Part shown: positions 12,724 through 24,398 of the stretch, in pieces
Layout of the letters: every line of letters starts with the position of its first letter
How positions within the stretch are numbered: the stretch's first letter is position 1
DNA from: Volvariella volvacea V23
Taxonomy: Eukaryota; Basidiomycota; Agaricomycetes; Agaricales; Pluteaceae
Assembly: GCA_000349905.1 (NCBI GenBank)
Contig: KB722741.1
Location: 957,392 to 1,021,391 of the forward strand
Direction of reading: 5' to 3'
DNA: 64,000 nucleotides
Made by a program: the position numbers and the translations under genes
The notes under the pieces: generated by a model
The model's database searches: none
Seen by the model: only the letters and a program-made list of their open reading frames with translations
Told to the model about the DNA's origin: nothing

Positions 12724-15500
12724 GACTGTAGCACCTTGACATTGTAGATTCGTGCCTAAACAAGTCGAGACTGCGTGGCTTACACTGGCCAATAGGTGTT
12801 TCATTTAAGTTCGTCTAGAGCCTTGTTTTCCGATTAATGCTGTGGGTAGCTTATACTTATGATGGAATTACCTCGGAGCTATCTTTGGACAGTCCCATTC
12901 TGCGGGAACGCTCTAATGTGTCTTTTTTGATGGACACCATGGTTGTTGTTTTCGTGTATTGCCACAGTTTGCGAGACCAAGCTAGTGTAGCAACTCCTCT
13001 AGCTAGATATGTAGAAGACCCCTAGCGGACAAAGTAACTGCACAGGTTGCGTATACTATGTACGAGGAGTGCTCACCTCAGTGTGATATACATCAACCGT
13101 GAAGTTGGTATGTACCAGTGACATATATACGAGAGGGGATAAGGCTTCGTATGTTGGCACGAGTTCCCAATCACGGATCACCGTCCTATGTACCGCATGT
13201 GCGTGACTGCCATCTGCCCAACTGCAGCCACGACAAGCCTTCGTTGAGTGCAGATTTAAGCAGCCTATAATGCAAAATCCCGATGAGACGACCCCCATCG
13301 AGCGTTGAGGAGCCATGAAAATGATATGCTGTTGCCCCTCATTCGCCTTTGTCCTTCAACACAAACCACGAATCCAGATGGTGCCACAAGTCCGCCTTCC
13401 TCACACGCACTCCATCTCCTCCATCAATTTGTTCACCCCAGATATTGGGTCAAACAGATACTTCTGCACGATGAACAGCCCGGGGAGGATCACATCTCCA
13501 TTTTGGCTTCCTTCGAGGGTACTCCAGCTCTCAGAGAAACGATTAGATGCGCAATAACTGGCACTTGGATTCGGACATTTTGATCGCGGATGGGAAAGAA
13601 CATGATATCCTGTTCTGAGTTTCTTCTGGATACGAACTTCATCGTTATCTGAGTGCACTGAGTGCAAGAGTTCAGGGGTATGCATTATAGATCAGCTGGT
13701 GAAGTACCTGAGCTCAGTTGAGCTGAGAGTCCTGGGCTTTCAGGTAGATAGCTCAAATATAAAGCACGGTCAGTCTTAGAGAGGCGCGGAGGTCTACGCC
13801 CAGCAGACTTTCGAGTGGCTTTTTTCATAGAGGTTGTGACAGTATTAGGTGTGATGTTGTGAGCCATGCCAGTGGATGTGGAGGCAAGCGCGCACTTGCG
13901 TCCACACTCGACGCGAAGTCACATTACGTGATGCGTCACAGTTCGAGAACAGTGAAGCGACTCGGACAAGCCCAGCGGTTATACTGTGACTGTGTCCCCT
14001 CCTTGAATCTTTGCCGCTCAGCTTCCAGTAGCGATGGGCTGTGCTGTTAGTATTCGGTTATGATATACTACATGTCGGCCATGGCTCTTTCATCTTGGGT
14101 GTCTTTGATGCGTCCTGCATGTCACGGTGTCGCAGTCCAATAGGGTGTGCCCATCTACCCACCCCACAAATCTGGCATTTCTATAACCCTACATTTGCGC
14201 TTACTCCACAAGGAGCGCTTGGTGCTGATACAGCTCATCTTGAGAAAAAGACCTGGAGCCTGAGCTCGGTATTCCGTGTCCATTCATCTGGTGACCTTCT
14301 ATTGTTTCTGCATTTGTTTGATACTTATTGGCCTCCATTGTCATTCCGAACGACGGTCCATCACACCATCGGATTACAAGACTAGTAGACAGGTGGGGTC
14401 GGGCTAAATAAGCAGAGCCTTATTTCAGTAACTCTCGCCCGCTGACCTACTACGTCTAAAGTTAAGCTGGTGCAAGAGCTGGATGACGCAGTGATTACCC
14501 CAATCATGTGCATATTTGATGTCCTCCATCTCGGAAAACTTTTGCGCAAAGTGAGAAAAGTGCGGCTGTGGATGAGAAGCATTGTAGGGCAGAAGAAATA
14601 TATCGGGTAGCAGCACTGGATTGAACATTGCTACAGCTATTGCTGTCTAATGGATAGGTAAACTCGGGTGCTCCCTGGGTTGCTTCTCCTATCCGCATAC
14701 CTTCAGCCAATAAGATCAATACTGTACCGTCTTCTTTCATTCTGCTCCATAAGGGAAAAAAGTACTGTTTTTATTGATGCACACGACCCTTCTCAATGTT
14801 TCCAACACCCTTTGGAGCACTGATGTTACGAATGTAGTGAAATGCCCATCTGATCCCTTGTTGTAATCTACCTGTATTCGGATCTTTGGGTGCACATAAT
14901 TCACGCTATTAGACATATATAACTTAGATCGTAGATATGCACCCAGCTATTTTTATCTAGCGGACTCATTCTATTATACACATCTGGAGGAAAGAGCTGT
15001 GCAAGCAGTCATGAGTTCATCAATTCCCCGCATCTGAGATACCGACCAGGGGCGAGAGCTGTGCCAAGGAGCAAAATATTTGGTTGGTTGATATTCAAAT
15101 TGAATTTGTACCATCATCCGCAGTTTGACAGAGCACTCCAACTTTGAACCTAGTCCACCCTAACCATAATCTCTCTGCATTCATACCACTTCCCCGCTCA
15201 GACAGCACCTGCTTTACTCCGTGCGCACAAGCGACTATCGGGAAGGTCGATCCCAAGGTCAATCTACGAATGAACACAACCAAAAGAAGACAGCGCGCTG
15301 TTCCCAAGACCATAATGCGCATCGCCTTTGCTCAGTTTGATCTCTCCGATATGGGGTCCTAACAAGTTGAGGGTCCGAAGAAGAATCATTGCTTGGCCAA
15401 ACAACACGCCTGACGTCGACTAAATCGTGGAGACCATGCGGCCTGTCATGCTGGCACTTAATAGCCATAGTTGGTTCTGTTGCGGCGAACGGTTGAAAGA
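12724..15500. other. Gene-poor stretch with possible minus-strand coding remnants
   Basis: No complete gene is supported. Two minus-strand areas look protein-like. One, about 13685-13350, reads through ILPGLFIVQKYLFDPISGVN. The other, 14740-14425, encodes GTVLILLAEGMRIGEATQGA and then, one frame over, NPVLLPDIFLLPYNASHPQP and SEMEDIKYAHDWGNH. The break between the frames near 14640 has no convincing splice sites. These may be exons of a broken gene. The rest shows only short random frames. Confidence 0.3.
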
Positions 15501-15773
15501 TATCGAGTCTCTTGTATCGACGGTGCGTAGCCCCATTGCTGAAATGTACTGTAAAATCATTTTTAAATTATTCAAAATGCAGGAAAATCGAAGCTCGTAT
15601 TAATAAAACCACCAGCAACATTGCTCGATATCAAAGGCGCGCAGTTGGGAGCAATACAAAGGATGGTTGAGGTATGAGGCACTCTTTCATTCAAGTAAGA
15701 GCGGTGCGGTGCTCATTCATGGTGCGCAACCAAGGCCGTAATTACATCCTCAGATCAAATATTTTGGTCGCCC

Positions 15774-17204
15774 TTGCCCATTGAACTGTGGCAAGAGATA
15801 TTCAACCTTTCTGTCACGCCATTTCCAGCTAATACAACAATCGGCAGTTCACCTGCAGTCACTAGAGATGTCTTCACCATTCTGCATGTCTGTCGTGCTT
15901 GGCGCGACGCCGCCGTCGCCTATCCACATCTTTGGACACAATGCCCACTCGTATTTCCGAACCCATGCGCCGACGAAGGTGTTTGGGCCGACTACTTGTC
16001 TCTTTCTGTAGAATGGCTCAACCGCGCCCGAAGCTGTCTTGTAACGCTCAGTGTTCGAAAATGTTCGAAGTCACCTTGCCATGCGCGGGATCCAGCACAA
16101 GTTCACCTAGATCGCGCCTACATGGCTTCTATACGAAGATTTTGGAGTCATGTGTTCAAGTCTTGCCCATCACTTCGAGTTGGTCGACTCTATCTTGGCG
16201 GAAGGAGTTCCTATGGCGCTCAGGTCTCATGTGGGCTATTTGAGCAGCTGCCTCGTATGAGCAGTCTACAAAGTCTGGTATATAGAGGCGCGGCACCTAT
16301 CGATTACGTTTCACCGGACTTGTGGCTGTCTTCGCCCCAGCTCACAAGCGTCTGCTTACACGACAGCGGTTATCCGGCTACCTCTGACCTTCCCTTATCC
16401 CTCAATCTCCCCTTCCATTCTCTGACGAACCTTCAAATCAATCACACGTGTAATCTATCCCCGTTAACGTGGAGGTATATATTTATCCAGTGCAACAACC
16501 TTGAAACCGCACAATTCGCAATCATCGTAAATCAAGAACTTCCCTCATTCCTCCTTACCTACTCAGTCTGCTTCCCCAAGCTGGTTAGACTACGACTGTT
16601 TTCGCCATTCCACCTCGACCTTGCTTGGTTTACAAATTTCGAATTCCCTGTACTTGATCGTTTGGAACTGCACGGATCAGATGGGATAATTCACACAACA
16701 CCTACGTCCTCAGACCCATCAGCCGTGTTTGATCAATTTTCCTCTCTTCGCCATCTCAACGTGTCTTCCTTCGGCCCTGCTGTTTCTCAGCTTCTCCGAC
16801 ATACAAAGTCCCTAACTACCCTAACCATCCAATCTCATTACCTTCCTCCAGTACAACTCACGCACTTGGTCAACTCACTCACTCCCGACAACGTACAAGA
16901 CGCAAACCAAAACGAACGCGCTATACTCACTCCACATCTCGAGCGCTTGGAATTTAAGCGCCTCGACTGGGCGCTAATTACACATGGCCAAATATGCACC
17001 GCCATGATGATCCTCGACAAGATCCACGATATGATAAAGGCCAGATCGGACGAACAAGTTCGGCGTTGTGGGAATTCCTTGAAAGAGGTCTGCATTGATG
17101 ATTCCGGCGACAAAAAGTCGCTTCCGGAGACTTTTGCTGCCCTGGTTGATAAGCTTCACAACCTTGTTGCCGAGACCGGGGTGAAAGTCACTGTGACAAA
17201 GTAG
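15774..17204 (+). CDS. F-box/LRR-like protein
   Basis: The large exon encodes about 476 aa. Its start has the F-box core LPIELWQEIFNLSV and, after a spacer, ILHVCRAWRDAAVAYPHLW, the usual second half of an F-box in Agaricomycete proteins. The rest shows irregular leucine-rich segments such as LTSVCLHDSG, SLTNLQINH, LERLEFKRLDW and LKEVCIDDSG, fitting a solenoid. Such proteins serve as substrate adaptors of SCF ubiquitin ligases. The listed start is not an ATG: reading upstream the frame continues to an acceptor near 15751, so a short upstream exon is missing from this model. A coil-like sequence, KIEARINKTTSNIARYQRRA near 15588-15650, could be that exon, but a clean join was not found. Confidence 0.8.
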   Translation: MPIELWQEIFNLSVTPFPANTTIGSSPAVTRDVFTILHVCRAWRDAAVAYPHLWTQCPLVFPNPCADEGVWADYLSLSVEWLNRARSCLVTLSVRKCSKSPCHARDPAQVHLDRAYMASIRRFWSHVFKSCPSLRVGRLYLGGRSSYGAQVSCGLFEQLPRMSSLQSLVYRGAAPIDYVSPDLWLSSPQLTSVCLHDSGYPATSDLPLSLNLPFHSLTNLQINHTCNLSPLTWRYIFIQCNNLETAQFAIIVNQELPSFLLTYSVCFPKLVRLRLFSPFHLDLAWFTNFEFPVLDRLELHGSDGIIHTTPTSSDPSAVFDQFSSLRHLNVSSFGPAVSQLLRHTKSLTTLTIQSHYLPPVQLTHLVNSLTPDNVQDANQNERAILTPHLERLEFKRLDWALITHGQICTAMMILDKIHDMIKARSDEQVRRCGNSLKEVCIDDSGDKKSLPETFAALVDKLHNLVAETGVKVTVTK

Positions 17205-17398
17205 GGTCTTTGTTTACGCCATGGGCGGTTGACACCTTTGTATTTTATTTGGAGTCCTGTGATACATGAACGTGAAACGACAAAAATGGTCTATAGGAAG
17301 AAATAAGGAAGAACAATTATTCGGATCTTTGCTTGCTGTCACCAGGTTTGCTAAAATACGGCCCCAGAAACATCGTAAGGACATACAAAGGACCAGGT

Positions 17399-17895
17399 TC
17401 AGAACGAGGGCGCTGCTTCCATCAAGCATCCTTGGGCCGTTTGCCCACCCTGTTTAAATCCATGATAAGCCAGTTCTGCGTGATGTGAATGGAAAGGACA
17501 CGGAATTCTCACAGTCAGGCTAGAACAGCATAATTGCTGGGAACTACACGAGTCTTGTGGGTCACCCATTGATTCGCAACTCACTGTTTGTATTCGTCGT
17601 CGGAGCATATGGTGTAGTAATGTTAAGGTACTTACAGCCGACAAGTCCCGTCGAATCGGTTACATCTATACTCTTGAGCAGTGCAGCGGCAGATGGGTCT
17701 GCGGGCTGTACAGGAATTAGCTAAAATCGCGCTGATGACCTATATGGTACTTACGTCTGTGACTGTTTGACAGCACACAAGTACGCTAGGACAACTTCCA
17801 TCCCTTTTGACGTGTTGCACAGGAAGAGCGGATGCGGTAACCAGAAGAGCTATACTCATCATGTAGAAAATGGATAATGCAAGTCGAAGGACCAT
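17399..17895 (-). CDS. Class I hydrophobin, 110 aa
   Basis: Hydrophobins are secreted proteins that self-assemble at air-water interfaces and coat aerial hyphae and fruit bodies. Four small exons join in phase: 17895-17755, 17705-17636, 17583-17513 and 17449-17399. Three of the four are far below the size of ordinary open frames. The product starts with a secretion signal (MVLRLALSIFYMMSIALLVT, then ASALP). All eight cysteines appear in hydrophobin order: SCPSVLVCC, LSC, DSCSSQQLCC and QGC. The first intron, 17706-17754, has a GTAAGT donor and a CAG acceptor. A reading without the last intron would also keep an open frame but gives a long atypical tail, so the four-exon form is preferred. The gene is on the opposite strand to the F-box gene ending at 17204. 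Confidence 0.85.
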
Positions 17896-18003
17896 CTTGA
17901 TAGGGTATTCTGAACGGAACTACTGCGGCGGGTGGACAGCAAAGGAACGAAAGCAATTGGGGATACGCTGACCTTTATTCAGATCTTTTATTGCCAAGTA
18001 GGG

Positions 18004-18012
18004 TTTATATAG
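18004..18012 (-). promoter_or_regulatory. TATA box, hydrophobin gene
   Basis: On the minus strand this reads CTATATAAA. It lies 109-117 bp upstream of the hydrophobin start codon at 17895, a plausible distance for a strongly expressed fungal gene with a short leader. It was judged by sequence only. Confidence 0.5.
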
Positions 18013-18946
18013 CAGTCAGAAATACCCGTCACTGACACTAGCCCGTCTCCCACAAATCCGGATTGCATGACCTTGGCCTGGGAGTGCCAGTGGCCACCTA
18101 AGCATTGCGTGGGGTTTGCTGAGAAAGCGAGAACCTAAACCATAAATGAGACCTCAAGCAACAGACATCACAAGGTCTTCCTGTCATGGGTTTGGTTTGG
18201 ACCATTCTGGAAACTGATAATTTCTCTCGCTTGCACTGGCTTTAATTAGTCATTGAATTTGTGAGCCAATGGTAAAGCGAGCGTTCGCCGCTTCCATGAA
18301 TTCCAGTTTACCTGGTGTCGGTGGTCAGCCCTGCACGCAACAAAAATGATAGTGAATTGCTAGAAATGAATTACAAACCGATCCCGCAGATTGATCCACA
18401 TTACCTGCCGACACCGATAAGACTTTAGGTTCAACAATCGGAATCTTTTTAGTTGGTGTAAACGTCTTGAGATTGATGGTGTGTGGGGCCGGAGCAGTAC
18501 CATGGTGCAGCACTACGCAATGAAACCAAATCGAGCGTCCGCAGGTTAGGGATAGTTGGATGTGGGTGGTGGGGCTGCGTCAATCAGGTATGCGATGGAT
18601 TGAAATCGTGTATATAGCGAGTCAAGAAGTATTGCGGTCTTACCTTTGAGCATTAGACGTCCCTCAAAATCGTGGCGAGCACCAGCAGCATATGATCTCT
18701 ATTGGGCACATAAACGCATAGTATCCAAGATTAAGACGGCATAGGAGCGTTATACGAGTAGAAAAAGAAGAGATAAGATATAATAACCATAAATTTCTGG
18801 ATTCGCATATGAGGAAACAGAAAAATAACGGAATCAACGATCTTGTGTTAGGCATAGCCGCAGCTATGCTCGAATTACCAGTCGAGAATAGAACACGAAC
18901 AACGCCAGCGGAGCACACCTTGCTGATAGTATTCTCATATCTGCAT
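18013..18946. other. Spacer with unresolved minus-strand exon-like bits
   Basis: No gene is supported. On the minus strand, a 63-codon frame at 18325-18513 encodes HTINLKTFTPTKKIPIVEPK and is flanked by usable donor and acceptor sites near 18410 and 18520. An adjacent piece near 18640-18690 reads ARHDFEGRLMLK. They could be exons of a small gene, but I could not assemble a convincing product. Confidence 0.25.
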
Positions 18947-21900
18947 CTAAGTCTGAGCAGGTGCATCGCCTAAAATTTGTTGATTCTTCGACCTGGGCGC
19001 ACGCTGGCGGCCTCCATCTGGGGTCATTGGAGTCTGCCCCGACGCCCCGCCGCTGTTCTCTGCAATTGACTCAGAGGTCGGTTGGGTATGGACATTATGA
19101 TGGGATTCTTGGCCGCCCCGTGGTTTTCGGTAAGACCTTCTTGATCCCTCACCTCGTTGTGGCTTGGAACCGGGACTACCGCCTTCACCCTCATTAGGGG
19201 CATCCGCGGTCTGGCTCTTACTCTGGTAGTTCTGGTCTTTGGTCGACGCTCTCCTCGACTCGCGCCTAGGCCTGGCACCCTGTTGTTGCTGATCCTGGCC
19301 TTGACGTTGATGTCGCTGGCTCCGTTGCTGCTGTTTCCCTGGCCCTGGAGCCGCCGATGCCGATGCCGACTCTGCCTGAGCCCTCTCCATCAACTCCGTC
19401 TCCGATCTCACACGTTCCTCCTCCTCCTTCCACCACTTCAAAAACTCGTCTTCGACACGCTTATCATGCTCCTCCTTCTGTATCTCCAGCAACGACTGCT
19501 TCGGTTTCTCATGGACCACCGTTTTCTCCATTTCCATCTGCTGGATAGCTAGGAAAGACATCCCAGTCGACTGGGTCAGTTTAGAAATAGGCTCCACGGG
19601 GTTCATGGTCCAAGGGTTTCTGTCAAACAATGAGTCATAATGCCATCCGCTTAACAAAAAATCTGAGATAAATGAGAACTTACGAAGCTACCCGTCTACT
19701 TGAACCCGCCACATTCTTAGAAGGCACCTGCCGGGAGGGAGTAATCACCGGTCCCAAACCGGGATGCCCAGGACTCGCAGTAGCTCCAGTGCCAGCGCTT
19801 GCTTGGCGTTGCATTCGAGGTGGTGTACTTGGGACATTGGCTGGAGTTGAGGTAGGTCCCGGAGTCGTTGGGATGCTTGATGCAGTGAATGAAGTAGGCC
19901 CAGAGGCCTTTGGCGAAGAACTTGGCACTGGTACAGGTTCCCGCGTCCTCCATGCTAGGCCGCTCGAGGCTGGCGTAGTAGAAGACGAGACTGATCGCTT
20001 GCTTAGCGCGGGACTCCCGTGGTCGACGGAAGGTTGGGGCTGTGCAGGACGTTGAAGAGTGCGGGGCTGCTGCTGTGCCGCAGCAGCAGCCTCAGCCATT
20101 ATGGTCTTGATATCAACCCTGCAGCGAGAATCTGATTAGAATGCTATGGAGGTAAGTCCAAAGACTCATCACTGACCGAGGTGCCACAGCAGGCTTCCAT
20201 GGAGAACCCGCAGGACCGGGAGCCGTCGAGGAAGCCGCAGGTGGCTTAGGAGTAGGCGGTGCATCCATGTCTAATTGGAAAATCTCGTCCTGATGTTGCA
20301 ATCCAAGACGGGACCCTTGAGGGAGAAGCTTTGGGCTTACACCAGGGGAGGCAGCCGCAGACCCCACGTTGCTCATCCAACCTTTGCTAGGTCGTCTTGC
20401 CATAGCCTTCGGCGAGGTTTGGCCATCACCCCTCTTCTTCTCTTCCTTTTCCCGATCCTTCTCTCGATCCCTACCAGAAGGAACGATGTATGAAGGGAAA
20501 TCTTGCAGCGCCACCCAATCTCCCCATTTCTGCAAATACTGTTGATAAAGGATGTCCCTTCTGGTAATAGGTGAGGGATCGGATTGTTGGTTGGCGACAT
20601 ATTTGGAAAGTTGTTCGATCAGTGGAGCAGGAAGTGAGTCTAGCATTCGGCTTTCAAGGAAGACTTCCATATTGACGGATATGTACTCCTGCACTCTTTC
20701 GATCAGGTCCGGAATATGGTAGTGCGTGGCATCAGCTAAGATGTAGCACGCGTTGTGAAGCGACAGGAACTTGAGGACGACGATGGAGCACAGAACGACG
20801 AGTCGGTCCAGTAAAAGTTCGTTCTATTTTCGCGTTTAGCATGCGGCTCGAAACGGCATTATTGTCACTTACTGCAGCAGCGAGAACCTGAAACATGAAC
20901 TCTAACAATTCATCAATCGAATCAATGAACTCTGCAAAAAACGGCAATCTAGTACCTGGCTCGTAGTGGTGGAGTGCACACTCACCGAGAACTTCAAAAG
21001 TCTCTCCCTCCTCTCCTTCTCCGCTGCATAGGAACCTCATGACGAACTTGCAAACCCTCCACTTGAGATGTCTCAAGTCGATCCTCAAAATTCCGTTACC
21101 ATCTTCCACCCTCTTCTCCGTCCAAATCTTCTCGTCAAAGAAAGCTTCAAAGAACTCAGATCTGGCTCTCAAAATGCTAGAATGACAGTACACCCTTCGA
21201 TCAGCCAACTCCAATACCACGTCAGGTGCGATTGGTGATCCCTGATCCAGCTGCTCAGTATCGCGCACTTCGCGTACTTCCTCCACAACCACCTCTTTCG
21301 CCTTTCCTTTCCCTTTAGACTTTGGTGGACTACTCCCCGGACTTCCAACCTGCAACACCTCAACCTCACGCTCCACCGGGAACATACTCTGAACCTCATC
21401 ATAAACCGCGCTCATATCCCTCCTCAAAGTCGCCGTCGGGTACCTCTTAACTGGACTCCTCAAGCATAGCAACACCGACTGATGCAACTCCAAAACCCTC
21501 GCCAAATCCAACAACTCGGCAACAACCTGCTCCTGTCGAATCCCGACTTGATGGATAGGTCGGCCTCGTACAACCGCCGCGTTGAAGACTCGCCTATCCC
21601 AAATCGCGTAGAGCTCGTCGCTGTATAGATAGTGAAGTAGAATTAGAAGACTGAGTGGGTGACAGCCGGAGATTGATAAATGCGCCTTGATCCTTCCTTG
21701 GCCGTGATTGTCGACGACTCTTGGGACAGTGGCTTTAAGCGAGACCTTTGATTGCGAGTCCTTGAACGTGGACACGTCCGCGAGTACCGATCGCAGTACC
21801 GAGCTCCGAGCGGCAAGAACAACTCGATGTGCGGGAAAAGTTGCGCCGTTCGAGAGCGTGACGAGCACATCCGCGCCATAGGCATACGAATAGGACCAAG

Positions 21901-24398
21901 GATTCCCTTCCTTCGATGCTGACGCATCTCCGCCAGCCCTATCCGCCTTTTCCTTCTCAACAACGCCACAAAGCTTCTTCAACCCAATTACATCGTTCAA
22001 GACGTCCGAGATATCGTCGTCATGGGAATAACGTGAGCGTGGTGCAGGCCTAGAGGACGCTGCCGCCTCCATTTTCGCGTCTCGGACTTCCCTTTCGATG
22101 TCCTCTCTCTTCTTCCTTTTTAGACCCCCTTCCGTGTTGCTATACCATTTGCCTGGATCATATAACCATGGCTCGACTTTGCACATGTCCTGTGCAAACT
22201 TATTTCCGTAAACCAACAACGGCTTGACTGTATACTCCAGCCGCAGTGCGCCATAAGCACCCATATTGTTCGCCGCAACACCTATAACTCGCTGTAACAG
22301 TGGCACCCGCTGGAATTTGAACGTCTTGCTCGTCGGCGCAGACATGCTCCTCGTGCGCACAAACACATGTCCAGATTCGGTAGAAAAAATGATGGAGCCC
22401 TCCTGCCCAACGGCTACGTCCTAAAATTCATGGAGAACGTGGACATATGCGTCAGCACCACGCCCAGCAAGCATGCGTTTCACAAACCTGAATGCGACTG
22501 TACTGCCTCTTGAGTGCCTGAACACGCTGAGGCTCCACCCGTGCCTTCTCCTTTCCACTCTCCGCAGTAGAAGGGGGCGAGAAAGTGAACAGCTCCCCGT
22601 GTGTTGACAAAGCAACAAAGACGTCATCGCAAGATGCCAGCTTCTCTATGCCCGTCTTGTTTGCGTGAGGCGGCCGATATCTGTTGGATTCTGGGAAATT
22701 GGATACCGGGAAACTGGGGTAGTACGTTAGGAATTGATGAAGAATGGAAATGCGATCAGAGTACCTCAGTTTGAAGTGACGGTCGTTCCAGAAGCATAGG
22801 ACTTCGTGGGTGACAAGAAGGCATGNNNNNNNNNNNNNNNNNNNNNNNNNNNNNNNNNNNNNNNNNNNNNNNNNNNNNNNNNNNNNNNNNNNNNNNNNNN
22901 NNNNNNNNNNNNNNNNNNNNNNNNNCCATAAGGGAATCCTGAATGCGGACTCAGGCACAGAGCATTGCCGTGGGTGAGGCGATACATACAGAGAGCGAGA
23001 TGGATATCACAGGATCGGTGACTTGTGTTACAATTCGGGGATACACTTGAATTGGTTGGGAGGTCTTATCAAAACCTAGAAGAATTGAACGCGATGAGTA
23101 AGGTTCGAAGTGTCCTCCGACAAAACCGACCAAATTGCCCATTGTTGGCACCCCAAGCCAAGACCTCGGACGCCGTCCAGCATGCAGAAGCACTCTTGGA
23201 AGCGGCAATGCCCTTTACAACGTGCTTTCGTAGTGTAATCTTGCGTGGACTAACTTGAATGGGTTCTTCTACTCGAGAGCCTGAGGATGAAGGGGGTGCT
23301 TCCACTACATAACCTAGTTGGGAGAATCTATTCAGCCCCCAACTCAGTACCTCTCCGGCATCAGTTAATACTAATGTGTGGTCTTGGCCTAGTGCTACGG
23401 CCACTATACTGGACGTAAAATTGGAGAGGGGCGTAAGGCTGTACTGCATATGCTGGTTTTGCCCCAGTCTAGTAGACGAGTTAGAATAGTGTTTGAATAT
23501 ATACCAAATACAAGACTCACCGTCCTCCATTTCCAAAGCCGCAAAGACGCAGATTGCCTTGAGCCTCTGAAGTCACGACGGCTACGGACGAGTAAGGACA
23601 AGCTCAGGGTCCTATATGCGCGAAGTAACATACCCGTGTGCAACTTTGACATTTGGAGTTGGCGGACATGGATGGGTGAAAAGCGCGCCTCCACCGGTTT
23701 CTTCTGCAGAACTTCGGAAGCCTCCTTAGGTTGTATGACGATGTGATCAGGATAAGATCTATCTCCACCATCCCCGGACCCTAATGTGGCGTTTCTAGCG
23801 ATACGTCAAGGAAGAGTTAAACCACCGACTTTGAACTCACTTATTCGTCCCCCACGTGAACAACTCCGCCCTCACAGGAGTCCGAGGAATGCTGAACGCG
23901 CCAGGTTGTGTCCCACGGATGGTCATGTTGTACAACTCGAATGATGTGATGCCCTCATAGTCCCTGACGGACATATCAATGTCCGAACGCTGGAGTAATA
24001 ACAAACTAACCGTCATTCCGTAACATGAAAAGTACATAAAGTTGGAATACGCACGCAGCTTGTATATTCGCGTTATACAATGCCCGATGCAACGGAGTCC
24101 AACGACTCTCCATATCCGGAAGGTTGACCTCGATCGAAGGATGTGCCAGCAGAATCTTCACGTAATCCAAGGCATCCTTTGAGGCACACGCAAGATGTAA
24201 GACCGTCCGCCCGCGCTCGTCTCTGGTGTTGACGAGAGATCCCATCGTCATCGTCAAGACGCTCGAGCGGGGCCGTGATTTGCCAGCGCTGGTGCTAATC
24301 GAGGCATTCGAACTTGAACCCCGATCATGGTTGGTATCGAGCAGGCGCCGGAAGGCCTGCTTATCTCGTAGATGGAAGTAAACATGTAGTAGGGTCAT
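18947..24398 (-). CDS. Ankyrin/RCC1/BTB protein, IBtk-like
   Basis: A large modular protein resembling the inhibitor of Bruton tyrosine kinase group, thought to act as a BTB adaptor for Cullin-3 ubiquitin ligase. From the N-terminus (24398) it has ankyrin repeats (DERGRTVLHLACASKDALDY; SRWTPLHRALYNANIQAA), then RCC1 blades (AELFTWGTNK; ALGQDHTLVLTDAGEVLSWG; VLAWGANN) over 24000-22950. Next are two BTB domains: DVLVTLSNGATFPAHRVVLA near 21850 and DVVLELADRRVYCHSSILRA near 21200. The rest is a Ser/Pro-rich tail, with KSFAIQ-type sequence FLAIQQMEMEKT and VEDEFLKWWKEEEERV near the C-terminus, a feature of the family. The last 100 residues are rich in Gln, Arg and Ser. A 100-base gap at 22826-22925 falls inside the RCC1 region, so part of the protein is missing. 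Introns are numerous and the exact joins were not all resolved. The start codon is the first Met of the ankyrin exon. Confidence 0.82.
22826..22925. other. Assembly gap (100 N)
   Basis: Exactly 100 undetermined bases inside the IBtk-like gene. The round number suggests a scaffolding gap of unknown true size. Confidence 0.99.

Noticed and set aside
19157..19552. 131-codon plus-strand frame
   Set aside because: Antisense to the Gln/Arg/Glu-rich tail of the IBtk-like gene; no domain.
19672..20055. 127-codon plus-strand frame
   Set aside because: Antisense to the Ser/Pro-rich part of the IBtk-like gene.
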